Numbered from the stretch's first letter, positions 23,296 to 37,140 are shown. The stretch is DNA of 64,000 bases from Sinonovacula constricta (GCA_007844125.1 CM017563.1:786501-850500), one strand, 5' to 3'. Notes: generated by a model not told the origin, from the sequence alone. Made by a program: numbers and translations.

Positions 23296-24565
23296 ATAAA
23301 ACATGGTCAAAACCTTGATAGAGCTTTTTTTCACACTGCATCATCACAACTCTCCTCTGAGTATAATTATATATTATTGTAAATCTAAACACATCATATT
23401 GTTGAACTCACACAATACAAAAGCAAAACAGTGGAACAGGCTTTGTGTTGTGAAAACTATCAATATATATCAGGATATGTTCATTGTTTAATTTGTATTT
23501 AAATGATATTCATGAATGCATCAGTTATTTTGTAAACAGTCTAATCTCTATCTGATTGTTCCATCTAGCTTAGTCAGGAAAACTTTTCAGTACTGATTTT
23601 GGCCCATCCCTTTTTAAAGGCGATCTAGTAATCTAAGAAGCTTAATGACTCAGCTGTCAGCATCTGGCCACCAAAACGTATCCTATTGTCTTTGTTTACC
23701 TCGTTATGTGTATCTTTTGTCGGCCGAAGCAATAATAAGTTTTAATAAAGCGCAATGGGGTAACAATCCGATACACCTAAATATCCCATAAGACAGTGAA
23801 CGTCAAAATAACGTTGAATTGCTAACTTCGTTTTGATCAAATGCTTGTTTGCACTGTGGCCATTTTGAGAAAACCCCTGTTCTCACCCTTGTACACTTAC
23901 CAGTTGGTCAGAATCTGTATATTATGTACTGTAGCGACTTCCGCAGTCATTGTAGTACAGCGGTGCTTTTGAAATGGCATTACATCGGTCAATTACTTCT
24001 CCGAAGTTACTTTGTATATTTAATGGCCATGAAATGACGCGATGGACTTCGACAATCCTGAATGTAGACACGCATGCATTTTTGTTCTTCTATGATAATG
24101 TTATATTCACCAGTATCTGTTATTTTACATTGTATGGCTACAGATATTGCAAATATTGTATACCAATAGATATTGTTCTGTTCTGTTTAAGCTAAAACTT
24201 ATTATGCCGCATTAGCTTGAATTTCTTCTTTCTCCTGTCCGTTTTTCTTCTGACGATCCATATACAGAGCTGCGCTACGCAGCGCATGTGTCGAAAAGGA
24301 ATCGGAGTCCCCAGCCAAAAGAGCGCTTACAATAGAATAACTAAAAAAAGTATTAGTAACACTGCTCAGTCGGTTACTTCTTACATCGATATCAACAATT
24401 ATGAGGCAGTTTTCTTGTCATACTTATTATCAATAATCCGGTATCATTACAGGCTTTCGTTACAATATATAAGAAAAGGAATTTAAAGACATTTTTTTTC
24501 CAAAAATGTCGCTTTCAGCCATATCGGAAATAGTCACTGTAATAACACCACGCATTTCTTTTTTT
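23296..24565. other. Gene-free stretch
   Basis: Several overlapping frames of 60-90 residues, none with recognisable features. Confidence 0.4.
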
Positions 24566-24965
24566 AGCGAAAAGGAGCCGTGCAGATAGAATACACTTGG
24601 TATAAATATCGTTTTTTTTATTATTTTTGTGCTTCACATAATACATTATACACAGTTAACCTTATCCATCTTAAGTCAGTTCTCAGAAAGAAATATTAGA
24701 TAACCTAAAATACTGTTCGCATCTGTTTTGTAGAGCGAAAAGGAGCCGTGCAGATGAGGTTCACTTAGTATAACTATTTGCTTATGAATCTTATCCCTTA
24801 TAATATATATATTAATAACAGTTAAGAAAATATATTTTTAGTAATGGTAATTTAAAACAAAACAAAACAAAACAAACAAAACAAAACAAAACAACTCCTA
24901 TTTGCCACATTTCGTAAGGCGGAAAGGAGCCATGGCGATAGAATGCACTTGGAATAAGCGCCTTT
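24566..24965 (+). repeat. Three spaced copies of a ~45-bp motif
   Basis: GCGAAAAGGAGCCGTGCAGA occurs at about 24567 and 24736, and GGCGGAAAGGAGCCATGGCG at about 24919, each followed by a version of TAGAATACACTTGGTATAA. The spacing is about 170-185 bases, so this may be an old tandem repeat. An AAAAC-type microsatellite (24853-24894) lies in the second spacer. Confidence 0.6.
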
Positions 24966-27904
24966 TCGTGCGTTCGCTAAAGGACCATTTTCGCATTGTT
25001 CGCACTATGGCAAATAGAAAATGCACCTTATACAGGAAACACTTTTGAAATTAATTATACATGGACCTTTGTAATGAGGAAAAAAATGAATTGTTTAAAC
25101 GTGTTTTTCTGTTTTAAATTACGTTTGTCCACGAATCAAAAGGAAAATGACGTCAACTAAAGGTATACACAATTTGTAATATGTTTTATTAAAAAAAAAA
25201 ATTCACATCAAATTTCTGGTTACTCACACACATGCGCGCGCGCGGTAATATTTCATTTTTAAAACACCCAACCTGCTTTCTCACTCGGGGTTTGGGACCC
25301 GACGTTTGCGCAGTTAATGATTTGAATTTAAAAAAAAAGAAGCCAAAATAAATGTGTTCAGCCTCAATTAAGTATGCCGTTAATAAAACAAACAAATATG
25401 TTTTAATGACTACTTATATTGCTACATTCCAATAACGAACTAAGATATAATACAGTTAAGTGACCAGCACAAAAAATAAATAACAGTTGGGTTAATATCT
25501 ATCATCTTTTTATATAGTTAAATACGAATTACTATCTTTTAATTAAACATATTATTCAATAAATGCCAGGTGACACATTGACAGTTGAGACAGCCATGGA
25601 TGCATTACGATAGGACTCGCAGCAGGGAAGTTGCCAATAATCTACTAGGTGTTGTCTATATTGTGGCTTCTTGCATAAGTTACAGAGGTAGTATGACACT
25701 TCATGTTACCCACACCTGTCCCCAACCCAGAGCATCCTGGTAAAACTGGCCAGTATTGCTCCTGGCAGGTATTCTCAGCCAACCTGGTGCGTTATGGTAT
25801 CCACTTCAAAGTCCTAAGAAAAGCATCCCTTCCCCTAGTGTAGTTTTATCTGTTAAAATAAATGTGAATGTTCGTCAGATCGGACGCACTGGAAAGCCAG
25901 GCATTTTTATAGAAATGTTAACATGCAATGCATTAACAAATATTTGACATGATACACATTAATATGCAAAGAAATATCGTAAAACCTGTGTGTCACCAGT
26001 GCTTCTTGTTTTATTTAAATGTACGTTGTGCTATAGTCAGTTATGTTATTGTCCGTTTTATTATTGTCGGACAGCTTGTGACTTATAGTCTGTGTGTCTA
26101 TCTGATAGGTCCGTGTATGTTGGCGTTGGTTGTTTGCGTCTTGTCTGCGTGATGCACGGGATTTGTCAATCTTGTTTTGTCATGTCTGTCTAGATAAAGG
26201 TTCTCGTGAGAGAAAGATTTTTTTTCTTTTTTTACCACATCCTTACCATCAAACATTGCACCCGCCACTCACCTACCGACAACAGCTCATTTACTTTTAC
26301 GTTAACTTTAACGTTAGGATAATTCTCGAAAGAGAATGTAGTAAATTATTGTAGAACTTGCGTTACAGCACAACTATAGTTATAACTTACACTATAGGTG
26401 CATCTACACTATTGGTTAATGACCAGTTCTGTTTGGTAAGTGATTGTAGTATTGATATTGCAAAGGGTGTATTTCTGTATTTTACTTGTATTGTTTGAAT
26501 TGGTTCATGTCTGTTTTGTAACTGCGAATATTTGTATTGCTAAATTCTTATTTGTTATAGCTCCACCAATTGATGATGTGGCAGTATATATTTATTGTGT
26601 TATTTATTATTCGCAGTTTTTTTCTTCGTAGAGCATATAAAAATTAAGAGTCTCTAAACCCTGTACGGACTGGTTATCAAATAAATTTGGCTCACACCAC
26701 GACCCATTACATGAACTACACAAAGCAGTGTATGCACGACAGGTAACTAGTTCGCAAATCCGTGAGTTTTTTCTGACATACTATACTATGTAAAATGCAT
26801 GTTTCTGCCTTCAGAAGATAGGGTTCGTGATTTTAAACCTCTTTAGATGAGTTTGTCTATTTATAGGCTAAATGCTTGACATTATATTAATGTGCTGTGC
26901 TTTAATAATTGTCAGTATCATCGTTCTTAGCGTTAGTTTAATTATTTTAATGTCACCACATACATTTAAGCAATGCCTAAAGGTTCCTATTATTGTGGAA
27001 TAGTTTGGATAAAAGTACATTCCAAATTCGGGTTCCACTGCAGTAGAAAATAATTTAGCGACGTGTGTAACGACATGATACACACTTGGCAATATCTAAC
27101 ATTAACCATTTGAAAACCTTACTTTATGTTATAAGAGACTAGTTGCCTATTGTTTCTGTTATCAGTCGAGGCTACAACGTAAATAAAGGGTCCAATAACA
27201 CGCACCACTGATTCCAATTGTCTTTATTTACGTTACTGGCCTTCAAATGCAAAGGACCCACTTAAAGCTTCAACTGTTAAAAAAGGTAGTCATTAGCGAG
27301 TTAAGTTGCGCTTTAAAGTAAACGTATGCACCGATATACATTAAACATAAACGATAGCGAAACATTTACTCATAAAATGCAGAAAAGACAGACAAATCAA
27401 CGGTAAGCTGTTTGTCCTTGAGACGTATAATAAAATATTGTTTACATTTATATAACTATTGATTCTTATATATCTTATACCTCTATTGTTAATGTGATGA
27501 AAAGGGCTAACAAGACAACATGGATTCATGATTTGAACCTGAAACTTCAAAATGGTTATTGTTATGCCATTTAACTAACCCACTGTTTTTTGTTGTCGTT
27601 ACTTGTTAAAACAAAATTACCTGTTTAATAACCAATCTCGGACATTCTAATGATTTCATTATAGCTTTACAGATTCCCAAGTTTCGTCAGTCATATCACC
27701 TACCAATAACAATAGATTTGTGCATATTTCACACACACACACATCCAGTATAAAAAGTACACAATGGCGTAAATATGATACTATTCATGCACTATGTTTA
27801 AAGCAAACGTTTATAAAAATCAAGACATACATTTTCTAGTTGTAGGAATTGTTGTTGTTGGTATCCTTCTGTCTCTAGAGAGAATGGAATCTGCACCTGA
27901 ATAT
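24966..27904. other. Gene-free stretch
   Basis: About 3 kb without a recognised gene. Open frames are short and overlap on both strands. A short (CA)n run lies near 27730. Confidence 0.4.
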
Positions 27905-28180
27905 TTACTTAGTTGTGGCGCAGCAGCGGCGGCTGTGGCTGAATAAGCCAATGCGGGAGCTGCAGCTTCTGCGGCACTTGCTACAAGTGTGGTCCGTGGT
28001 GGGTACTATGGGCGAGCAGTGGTAGGCTGGGTTCTCTGCTGTTTCTGCTGTTTGAGGCTCTTCCTTTCCTCGTGCTGGATGTATACCTTCACCTCGGCCT
28101 GCTTGATGCCGGTTATGACATTTGTACGCCATTTAGAGCGGTCGGAGGTTGCTGTTTCGAGATATGCTGGGTTGATGTTG
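27905..28180 (-). pseudogene. 3' coding tail of a non-LTR retrotransposon (LINE)
   Basis: On the minus strand, 28180-28010 encodes an ATSDRSKWRTNVITGIKQAE segment followed by a basic, glutamine-rich stretch. After a change of frame near 28010, the sequence encodes HTCSKCRRSCSSRIGLFSHS and a terminal cysteine. A DRSKWR-type block, a charged linker and a C-terminal C-x2-C...SRIGL-x-SH motif characterise the end of many LINE reverse-transcriptase ORFs. No reverse transcriptase domain remains upstream, so this is a 5'-truncated, frameshifted remnant. The clade cannot be decided from this piece. Confidence 0.6.
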
Positions 28181-30419
28181 AAGGAATTACATCTGATAAA
28201 AAACAACAACATAATTTTCTGCAAACCAATGACATATCACTCATGAACTATAAAACATATGTGCACATTTCATACAGTCATCCACATTCAAAAGGACACA
28301 TTGACATTGGTATGCTTTTGTTCATGTGCTTGTGCTATGTTTGGAGCAAACATTTGTGAAAATCCAGAAGGTAGTTTCTAGTTAAAGGAATTATTTCTGA
28401 TAAGAAACAAAAACAGGTTCTGAAAACCAATGGCATATTTAAATCACCTGTCATCAACTATTTTGCATCTTTAAACCCAGAACGTGCTCGAGGTGTTGGT
28501 TTAAGACTACTTAGTTGAAATTGGTAGGATTCAAGTTGCGGTCCTTCCTCATTATTCCTTGACATTATTCTCTGCAGCCTTCTGCACTGCTATGTTGTTG
28601 TCTTTTCTTTCCATCCCATAATTCTTTAACGATTCCACAAAGATGGAACAGAACAATCTTGATAACCAATCTCAGCTGGAAAATTAATTACCATATTATC
28701 ACCATCCCTACATTGCTGTCTCAGCTTGGTATACAATGTCCTTTTGTTTGTTGCATCACACCTACCTAAAGTTGGCTTAAAGGAACAATAATGTCTGGTC
28801 AAAGTGCGGTCAAGCTGATATCTAAGCCTTTTTCCCGCCCCTAATATAGTACAACTGACTTCATGGTAAGTTGGCTTTTTATGCCTTCCTTTACTAATCC
28901 TTCTTATTGTTCCTTTCTCAGGGTTTCTGTCTCTTAGTACATTGGCATGGTTCATCTGTACCAGGCCTATGAACAGAATAAGAAATACAAGAAGTTATGT
29001 TGAAAATTCATTATTTGTAATTAATAAAGTACTTAAAACTTACAAGTTATAAACAAAGCTACTGTCTTTTTAAGAAATTTACTGTAAGACCTGAGTCCTA
29101 TGCATAGTGTCAGTCATGTGACCAATGTTAAGTATGTTCTGGGCTCTTCTCAGACAAAACGTTGAGGGTTTTTCTGCAACATGAACAACAGGACAATGAC
29201 ATTACTCTTTAAAGTGGGTGCTACTAAAACAACACCCAAAAGCAGTTGCAAGGGGTTTTGATCTTCACAGCCCTGCAACGAAAAACAAAGCTAGTACCAT
29301 AATTCAAGCACAACCCATCACATTAACAAACATCTATTGATCTACGGATTCTTATAAAACAACACTGCACAATACAAATTAACTGTCGGTTACGTGAGAC
29401 AAAATGTTCATGTAATAACTTTATAATCTGTACTACATGACCACCAAATACTGTCATATCATTATTAATAATTGCGATATGTCACTGATATTGTTTATAG
29501 ACATGAGAACAGTCTTGACTTACACTGGTCCAACAGGTATAAGTATATGCTCATTTGCAGATATATAAGACTTTTGTTTTAACACCGAGACATGTGACAT
29601 ATCTGTTCTCCTTACATTTCAGAATTGTTTCTTCTTTTCAGATGTAGAGTTAAAAGTCTGCCTTTAGTCCTATAGACTTCTAGTTAGTTTTCAATACTCT
29701 TATTTTCTGCAGTTAATTATGTTTATTAAATTAGATTGATTTATTAACAGTCACTGCAAAATATGCCATTGTTTCATTTCTTGCTATGCAAATGTAATCC
29801 CTGCAAAACACCTAAAAATAAAGCACAAACATAACGAGTATCACAGCAGCTAAAAGGGAAAGAGGAAACATTGACAAAACAGCATCATCATGTACATGAA
29901 CATTGATTACTTTCTTAATGTTTCAGTTGTCTCTTTTAGGTGTAGACAAATAGGCTTTTGACTAGGTAAAAGTTGGGTATTTACGTAGGGCAAACCTAAT
30001 AAGTAAACAATGGTGATAATATCAAATTATTAAAGAAAAAGCTGGAAAGCAACTGCTAGTGTCCGGTACTGAAGCTGTTGGATGCGATTATTGTCAAGCT
30101 GTAGTTCATTGCTTTTGTCCCAAGATAGTAAACCACTCAAGAAGTTGTCCCATTGACATAAGAGAAAAAGTGTATCCAATAACCTTTGTAATCAAAGTAA
30201 TTCATCTTTCTACTGAGCGCTTCCATATTCTTTCCCAGAACGAGACTTCATCAAGCCTTTGGCATAATTATTACGTTCGGCATAAAACTTAAGTTAGATT
30301 AAATAAATAACACATGTATCTCTTACAGACTGTTATCACGGGACAGACAGCTTAGTCAAAGCTATGTGCCGCCTTTAAGAGCCAAAGGACAAGTACAGTT
30401 ATGGCGAAGCCACACATCT
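28181..30419. other. Gene-free stretch with one unrecognised frame
   Basis: The minus strand at 28955-28626 has a 109-residue frame rich in Arg and Lys. Its ATG lies directly after an acceptor-like GGCCTGGTACAG. I recognise no family; it may be a lone exon, a transposon piece or chance. The rest shows nothing identifiable. Confidence 0.35.
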
Positions 30420-30897
30420 ATAACCTAAGGTCATTTATATAGAATGAATTCATATATGACCTTGACCACGAGGATTGCACTTGTAACTGGTAAGCGGTAT
30501 AAACCTTGACCTGAATGTCAGTAAGATGAAGTTTGATTAAATATTTGTAAATGATGTTATGGCAAATGAAGAGACCATGCATACCAAATATCAAGGCTTT
30601 CGCTCTTGTGGTTTCCGACAAGAAGATTTTCAAAGTGTTCTAATAATATACATATGGATGAAGGCTGCACCTCTGGGGTCAAGTTTTTGACTGATCAAAA
30701 CTATTGTAACAATCTTGAAACAGGTCTACGCAAGGAACATTTATTTCACAAATCCTGACATTAGCTCATGTGGTTTCTAACAAGAAGGTTTCTGAAGTTT
30801 TTGAAGTTACCTATGACACTTGACGGTGGGCGATTGACACTGGACGCTGGACAATCACAATAGCTCACCATGAGCACTTGCTCAGATGAGCTAATAA
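30420..30897 (+). repeat. Element X-like fragment, 3' end
   Basis: Ends in GACAATCACAATAGCTCACC followed by ATGAGCACTTGCTCAGATGA, comparable to the ends of element X at 57812-57850 and 61050-61095 (GGACAAAGGGGAATCACAAC, AGCTCATCC). The inner part has two similar blocks ending in GTGGTTTCCGACAAGAAG and GTGGTTTCTAACAAGAAG about 175 bases apart, another tandem-core variant. Confidence 0.5.
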
Positions 30898-31754
30898 AAA
30901 AATGTTGTTCTGTAGTTGAGGCTAATTTAACTTAATATTAATAATAGTAACAACAGTTTGAGAACGATAGTATTATTTACAGCAAGATTATGATCAATGT
31001 GTATTTTTTGACAATACTTATGTTGGTTACTATTTTATTATATAATATACTATAATTGACTTAAATGTGGTGTAAAAAGGTTTAGCCAATATTTTTCTCT
31101 CTCGAAATTGTTACCTGAAAACGGGGACACTAGTGGTAAAATAACTGAAACTATTTTGTGTTCTCTGACTTTTGTTAAAGTTTAAATTTTGTCCGCAAGT
31201 TAAACGGAAAGGATTTTTTCATACAAAATGCTAACAGCTAATGCCACAGTTTGTGTTTTCATTTTGCTTGTATATGACTTTAAATTGCATTGTTGATCCA
31301 TATCATATTCAATCTCAAAGTTGTGGCCTCGGTGAATTTTCGTAATTCACACAAATCTTCTTATTATAAAATCAACCAAATTCCTATCCTAGTACTCTGA
31401 ATATCTACTGTGTACCTTGACAGGGATGCAAGGTGAAAAACAATCGTAATACATCGGATAATACGTACAGCATTACCGCCGAGGAGTGCCGGTAAAGCTT
31501 GTTAAGGGGGGAGTTGAAAGCGAGGATGTTCTGAGCAGGGGGTCCGAGTGGCCATAACTACTGATCAGGCGGCTAAGCACATGACAGTCTGAAGGGCTGA
31601 GATACCCATGAATTTCTGTACACGGTATACACAATTTGTGTTATCTGGCCATTTCTAAAAAAATAGTTAAAAAAAAGGTATGTACGGGTCATTTGAGGGG
31701 CAAATGCTTCCTTGGTCTCCGGTAATTCCGGGCCTGGGTTCGATGTTAATTGTC
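30898..31754. other. Gene-free stretch
   Basis: AT-rich. A possible tRNA-like remnant (GGGTCCGAGTGGCC) near 31540 and a B-box-like GGGTTCGATG near 31737 suggest old SINE debris but are too worn to assign. Confidence 0.35.
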
Positions 31755-32110
31755 ACTAACACATGCGGTCTAGTAAGCCCATCAGCACGTAAGGTTTGAT
31801 GTTTAATATCATCAATACATGCAGCCTGATAAGCCCATCAACACGTAAAGTTCGATGTTTTATAACACCAACACATGCGGTCTGATAAGCACATCAACAC
31901 GTGGAGTTTTAAAGTCCAGAAACATCAGCATATTTGCTCTGGTAAGCCCCTCAACACATAAGGTTCGAATGTCCACAAACAACAACATAGGCAGTATGTC
32001 ACGCCTATGAGCACCTAAGGTTCTATGGTTTTACAACAGCTACATATGCAGTCTGCGAAGACTAGCATTGCTAAACGTTTGATGGCCGATAAACATTTAC
32101 ATATGCAGTC
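31755..32110. repeat. Degenerate ~60-bp minisatellite, about six units
   Basis: Repeating phrases ACATGCGGTCTGATAAGCAC / CATCAACACGTAAGGTTCGA recur at roughly 60-base intervals with decreasing similarity. Confidence 0.75.
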
Positions 32111-32198
32111 ATATGAGCGATATGTTTTCAACTATATAGTTTATGGTTTAGTTTAGCAACTATAAAACATATAGAGGCATGGCATGGAACACTACCAC

Positions 32199-32412
32199 GT
32201 AGATATATAGATGGATGAATGAATGGATAGACAGACGGATGAATGAATGAAATAATGGATTGATGGATAGATGGAGGGGACAGACAGACAGATTTATGCA
32301 AGTAGCTAGGTAGGTAGATAGGTTATAAGGTAAGTACGTAGGTGGGCGTCTTTTTATGAATAGGTGGTTGGATGGATGGGTGGATCGACAGGCAGGCAGG
32401 CAGAAACAGACA
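32199..32412. repeat. Compound tetranucleotide microsatellite
   Basis: Mixed GATG, GATA, GACA and GTAG repeats. Frames through it are low-complexity artefacts. Confidence 0.85.
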
Positions 32413-32802
32413 GACAAAAATATAAACTCTTTGTTGATACGATTTCCTTTTAAGCCAAGTTATCTTACCGTATTCATTACTGTAATATGATCATTTTCTT
32501 TCAAATTTGCTTACATGAACACAAGACACTATATTCGTCTACCAATGATATTATGTTGTTTTTCAGAGGCAGTTTCACAAATGGGAAGGAAATTTAATTA
32601 TACACATATTTCTTTTATATAGGCTCACTAATGTCATCTATGTATTTTAAAGAGGAGTTGTAAGAAACGAAACGTGAAGTTATGAATGTTATATAAGCTT
32701 TCCTAATTCAAAGCCTTTGTATATGTAGGCAGCTATGACTTTTACCTCATTGCTGTTTACAGATTTTTGTACTTAAGTAAACTTCACCATAGAAATTGCC
32801 CA

Positions 32803-35800
32803 CCTCCCATGTCAGGTTACAGATGCTGGTGGATGATAAATAGCATATATTGTATCTGTTGTGACTCCCTGCTTCCAATGTCAGGTTACAGATGTTGGTG
32901 GATGATAAATAGCATATATTGTATCTGTTGTGACTCCCTGCTTCCAATGTCAGGTTACAGATGTTGGTGGATGATAAATAGCATATATTGTATCTGTTGT
33001 GACTCCCTGCTTCCAATGTCAGGTTACAGATGCTGGTGGATGATGAATAACATATATTGTATGTGTTGTAACTCCCTGCTTCCAATGTCAGGTTACAGAT
33101 GTTGGTGGTTGATAAATAGCATATATTGTATATGTTGTAACTCCCTGCCTCCCATGTCAGGTTACAGGTGCTGGTGGTTGATAAATAACATATGTTGTGT
33201 ATGTTGTAACTCCCTGCTTCCAATGTCAGGTTACAGATGTTGGTGGTTGATAAATAGCATATATTGTATGTGTTGTAACTCCCTGCCTCCCATGTCAGGT
33301 TACAGGTGCTGGTGGTTGATAAATAACATATATTGTATGTGTTGTAACTCCCTGCTTCCAATGTCAGGTTACAGATGTTGGTGGTTGATAAATAGCATAT
33401 ATTGTATGTGTTGTAACTCCCTGCCTCCCATGTCAGGTTACAGGTGCTGGTGGTTGATAAATAACATATGTTGTGTATGTTGTAACTCCCCGCTTCCAAT
33501 CTCAGGGTACAGATGATGGTGGTTAATAAATAGCATATATTGTATATGTTGTAACTCCCTGCCTCCCATGTCAGGTTACAAATGCTGGTGGTTGATAAAT
33601 AACATAGATTGTGTATGTTGTAACTCACTGCCTCCCATGTCAAGTTACAGATGCTTGTTGGTGATAAATAACATATATTGTATGTGTTGTAACTCCTTGC
33701 CTCCCATCTCAGGTTACAGATGCTGGTGATTGATAAATAACATATATTGTATTTGTTGTAACTCCCCACCTCCCATGTCAGGTTACAGATGTTGGTGGAT
33801 GATAAATAACATATATTGTATATGTTGTAACTCCCTGTCTCCCATGTCAGGTTACAGATGTTGGTGGATGATAAATAACATATATTGTATATGTTGTAAC
33901 TCCCTGTCTACCCTGTCAGGTTACAGATGTTGGTGGTTGATAAATAACATGTATTGTGTGTGTTGTAACTCCCTGTCTCCCATATCAGGTTACAGATGTT
34001 GGTGGATGATAAATAACATATATTGTATGTGTTGTAACTCCCTGTCTCCCATGTCAGGTTACAGATGCTGGTGGATGATAAATAACATATATTGTATGTG
34101 TTGTAACTCCCTGCCTCCCATGTCAGGTTACAGATGTTGGTGGATGATAAATAACATATATTGTTTGTGTTGTTACTCCCTGTCTCCCATGTCAGGTTAC
34201 AGATGTTGGTGGTTGATAAATAACATATATTGTATGTGTTGTAACTCCCTGTCTCCCATGTCAGGTTACAGATGTTGGTGGATGATAAATAACATATATT
34301 GTATATGCTGTAACTTCCTGCTTCCAATGTCAGGTTACAGATATTGGTGGTTGATAAATAACATGTATTGTGTGTGTTGTAACTCCCTGTCTCCCATGTC
34401 AGGTTACAGATGTTGGTGGATGATAAATAACATATATTGTTTGTGTTGTTACTCCCTGTCTCCCATGTCAGGTTACAGATGTTGGTGGTTGATAAATAAC
34501 ATATATTGTATATGTTGTAACTCCCTGCCTCCCATATCAGGTTACAGATGTTGGTGGATGATAAATAACATATATTGTATATGCTGTAACTTCCTGCTTC
34601 CAATGTCAGGTTACAGATGTTGGTGGTTGATAAATAACATGTATTGTGTGTGTTGTAACTCCCTGTCTCCCATGTCAGGTTACAGATGTTGGTGGATGAT
34701 AAATAACATATATGGTATTTGCTGTAACTTCCTGCTTCCAATGTCAGGTTACAGATGTTGGTGGTTGATAAATAACATATATGTATGTGTTGTAACTCCC
34801 TGTCTCCCATGTCAGGTTACAGATGTTGGTGGTTGATAAATAACATATATTGTATATGTTGTAACTCCCATTCTCCCATGTCAGGTTACAGATGCTGGTG
34901 GATAATAAATTACATATATTGTATATGTTGTAACTCCCTGCTTCCAATGTCAGGTTACAGATGTTGGTGGATGATAAATAACATATATTGTATATGCTGT
35001 AACTCCCTGTCTCCCATGTCAGGTTACAGATGCTGGTGGATGATAAATAACATATATTGTATGTGTTGTAACTCCCTGCCTCCCATGTCAGGTTACAGAT
35101 GTTGGTGGATGATAAATAACATATATTGTATGTGTTGTAACTCCCTGTCTCCCATGTCAGGTTACAGATGTTGGTGGATGATAAATAACATATATTGTAT
35201 ATGCTGTAACTTCCTGCTTCCAATGTCAGGTTACAGATGTTGGTGGTTGATAAATAACATGTGTTGTGTGTGTTGTAACTCCCTGTCTCCCATGTCAGGT
35301 TACAGATGTTGGTGGATGATAAATAACATATATGGTATTTGCTGTAACTTCCTGCTTCCAATGTCAGGTTACAGATGTTGGTGGTTGATAAATAACATAT
35401 ATGTATGTGTTGTAACTCCCTGTCTCCCATGTCAGGTTACAGATGTTGGTGGTTGATAAATAACATATATTGTATATGTTGTAACTCCCATTCTCCCATG
35501 TCAGGTTACAGATGCTGGTGGATAATAAATTACATATATTGTATATGTTGTAACTCCCTGCTTCCAATGTCAGGTTACAGATGTTGGTGGATGATAAATA
35601 ACATAAATTGTATATGCTGTAACTCCCTGTCTCCCATGTCAGGTTACAGATGCTGGTGGATGATAAATAACATATATTGTATGTGTTGTAACTCCCTGCC
35701 TCCCATGTCAGGTTACAGATGTTGGTGGATGATAAATAACATATATTGTATGTGTTGTAACTCCCTGTCTCCCATGTCAGGTTACAGATGTTGGTGGTTG

Positions 35801-37140
35801 ATAAATAGCATATATTGTATATGCTGTAACATCCTGCTTCCAATGTCAGGTTACAGATGTTGGTGGTTGATAAATAACATGTATTGTGTGTGTTGTAACT
35901 CCCTGTCTCCCATGTCAGGTTACAGATGTTGGTGGATGATAAATAACATATATGGTATTTGCTGTAACTTCCTGCTTCCAATGTCAGGTTACAGATGTTG
36001 GTGGTTGATAAATAACATATATGTATGTGTTGTAACTCCCTGTCTCCCATGTCAGGTTACAGATGTTGGTGGTTGATAAATAACATATATTGTATATGTT
36101 GTAACTCCCTTTCTCCCATGTCAGGTTACAGATGCTGGTGGATGATAAATTACATATATTGTATATGTTGTAACTCCCTGCTTCCAATGTCAGGTTACAG
36201 ATGTTGGTGGTTGATAAATAACATATATTGTATATGTTGTAACACCCTGTCTCCCATGTCAGGTTACAGATGTTGGTGGATGAAAAATAACATATATTGT
36301 ATGTGTTTTAACTCCCGGTCTCCAATGTCAGGTGACATATGTTGGTGATTGATAAATAACATGTATTGTATGTGTTGTGACTCTCTGCTTCCAATGTCAG
36401 GTTGCAGATGTTTGTGGTTGATAAATAACATGTATTGTGTGTGTTGTAACTCCTTGTCTCCCATGTCAGGTGACAGATGTTGATGATTGATAAATAACAT
36501 GTATTGTATGTGTTGTAACTCCCTGCCTACCATGTCAGGTTACAGATGTTGGTGATTGATAAATAACATATAGTATATGTGTTGTAACTCCCTGCCTCCC
36601 ATGTCAGGTTCCAGATGTTGGTGGATGATAAATAACATATATTGTATGTGTTGTAACTCCCTGACTCCCACGTCAGGTTACAGATGTTGGTGATTGATAA
36701 ATAACATATATTGTATATGTTGTAACTCCCTGCTTCCAATGTCAGGTTACAGATGTTGGTGGTTGATAAATAACATGTATTGTGTGTGTTGTAACTCCCT
36801 GTCTCCCATGTCAGGTGACATATGTTGGTGATTGATAAATAACATGTATTGTATGTGTTGTGACTTCCTGCTTCCAATGTCAGGTTACAGATGTTGGTGG
36901 TTGATAAATAACATGTATTGTGTGTGTTGTAACTCCCTGTCTCCCATGTCAGGTGACAGATGTTGGTGATTGATAAATAACATGTATTGTATGTGTTGTA
37001 ACTCCCTGTCTCCCATGTCAGGTTACAGGTGTTGGCTATTGATAAATAACATGTATTGTATGTGTTGTAACTCCCTGCCTCCCATGTGAGGTTACATATG
37101 CTGGTGGTTAATAAATAACATATATTGTATGTGTTGTGAC
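32803..37140. repeat. 69-bp minisatellite array, about 63 units
   Basis: Tandem 69-base units such as CCCATGTCAGGTTACAGATG TTGGTGGATGATAAATAACA and so on, spanning about 4.34 kb. Sixty-nine is a multiple of three and most units lack stops on either strand. This gives very long frames of 23-residue repeats on + (MSGYRCWWMINNIYCICCNS type) and - (ICNLTWETGSYNTYNICYLS type). I treat these as non-coding: both strands are open at once, frames break where a unit is 68 bases long, and no known domain appears. Units become more varied toward 36300-37140. Confidence 0.93.
34788..36027. repeat. 620-bp higher-order repeat, two full copies
   Basis: Within the 69-bp array, nine-unit blocks recur at 34788-35407 and 35408-36027 with the same series of unit variants. 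Each block ends in one 68-base unit (ATATATGTATGTG lacking a T) near 34781, 35401 and 36021, so the period is 620 rather than 621. Partial blocks flank both sides. Confidence 0.85.

Noticed and set aside
28626..28955. 109-residue basic frame as an exon
   Set aside because: An acceptor-like CAG precedes its ATG, but there is no recognised domain, donor or partner exon; mentioned only as unrecognised.
32747..36877. Large Cys/Trp-rich (+) and Asn/Tyr-rich (-) repeat proteins
   Set aside because: They arise from the 69-bp minisatellite; frames break at the 68-base units, and both strands are open at once.
32803..37140. CRISPR-like array
   Set aside because: Units are contiguous with no unique spacers, and the genome is eukaryotic; this is a minisatellite. 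The same holds for the 34-, 39- and 46-bp arrays.
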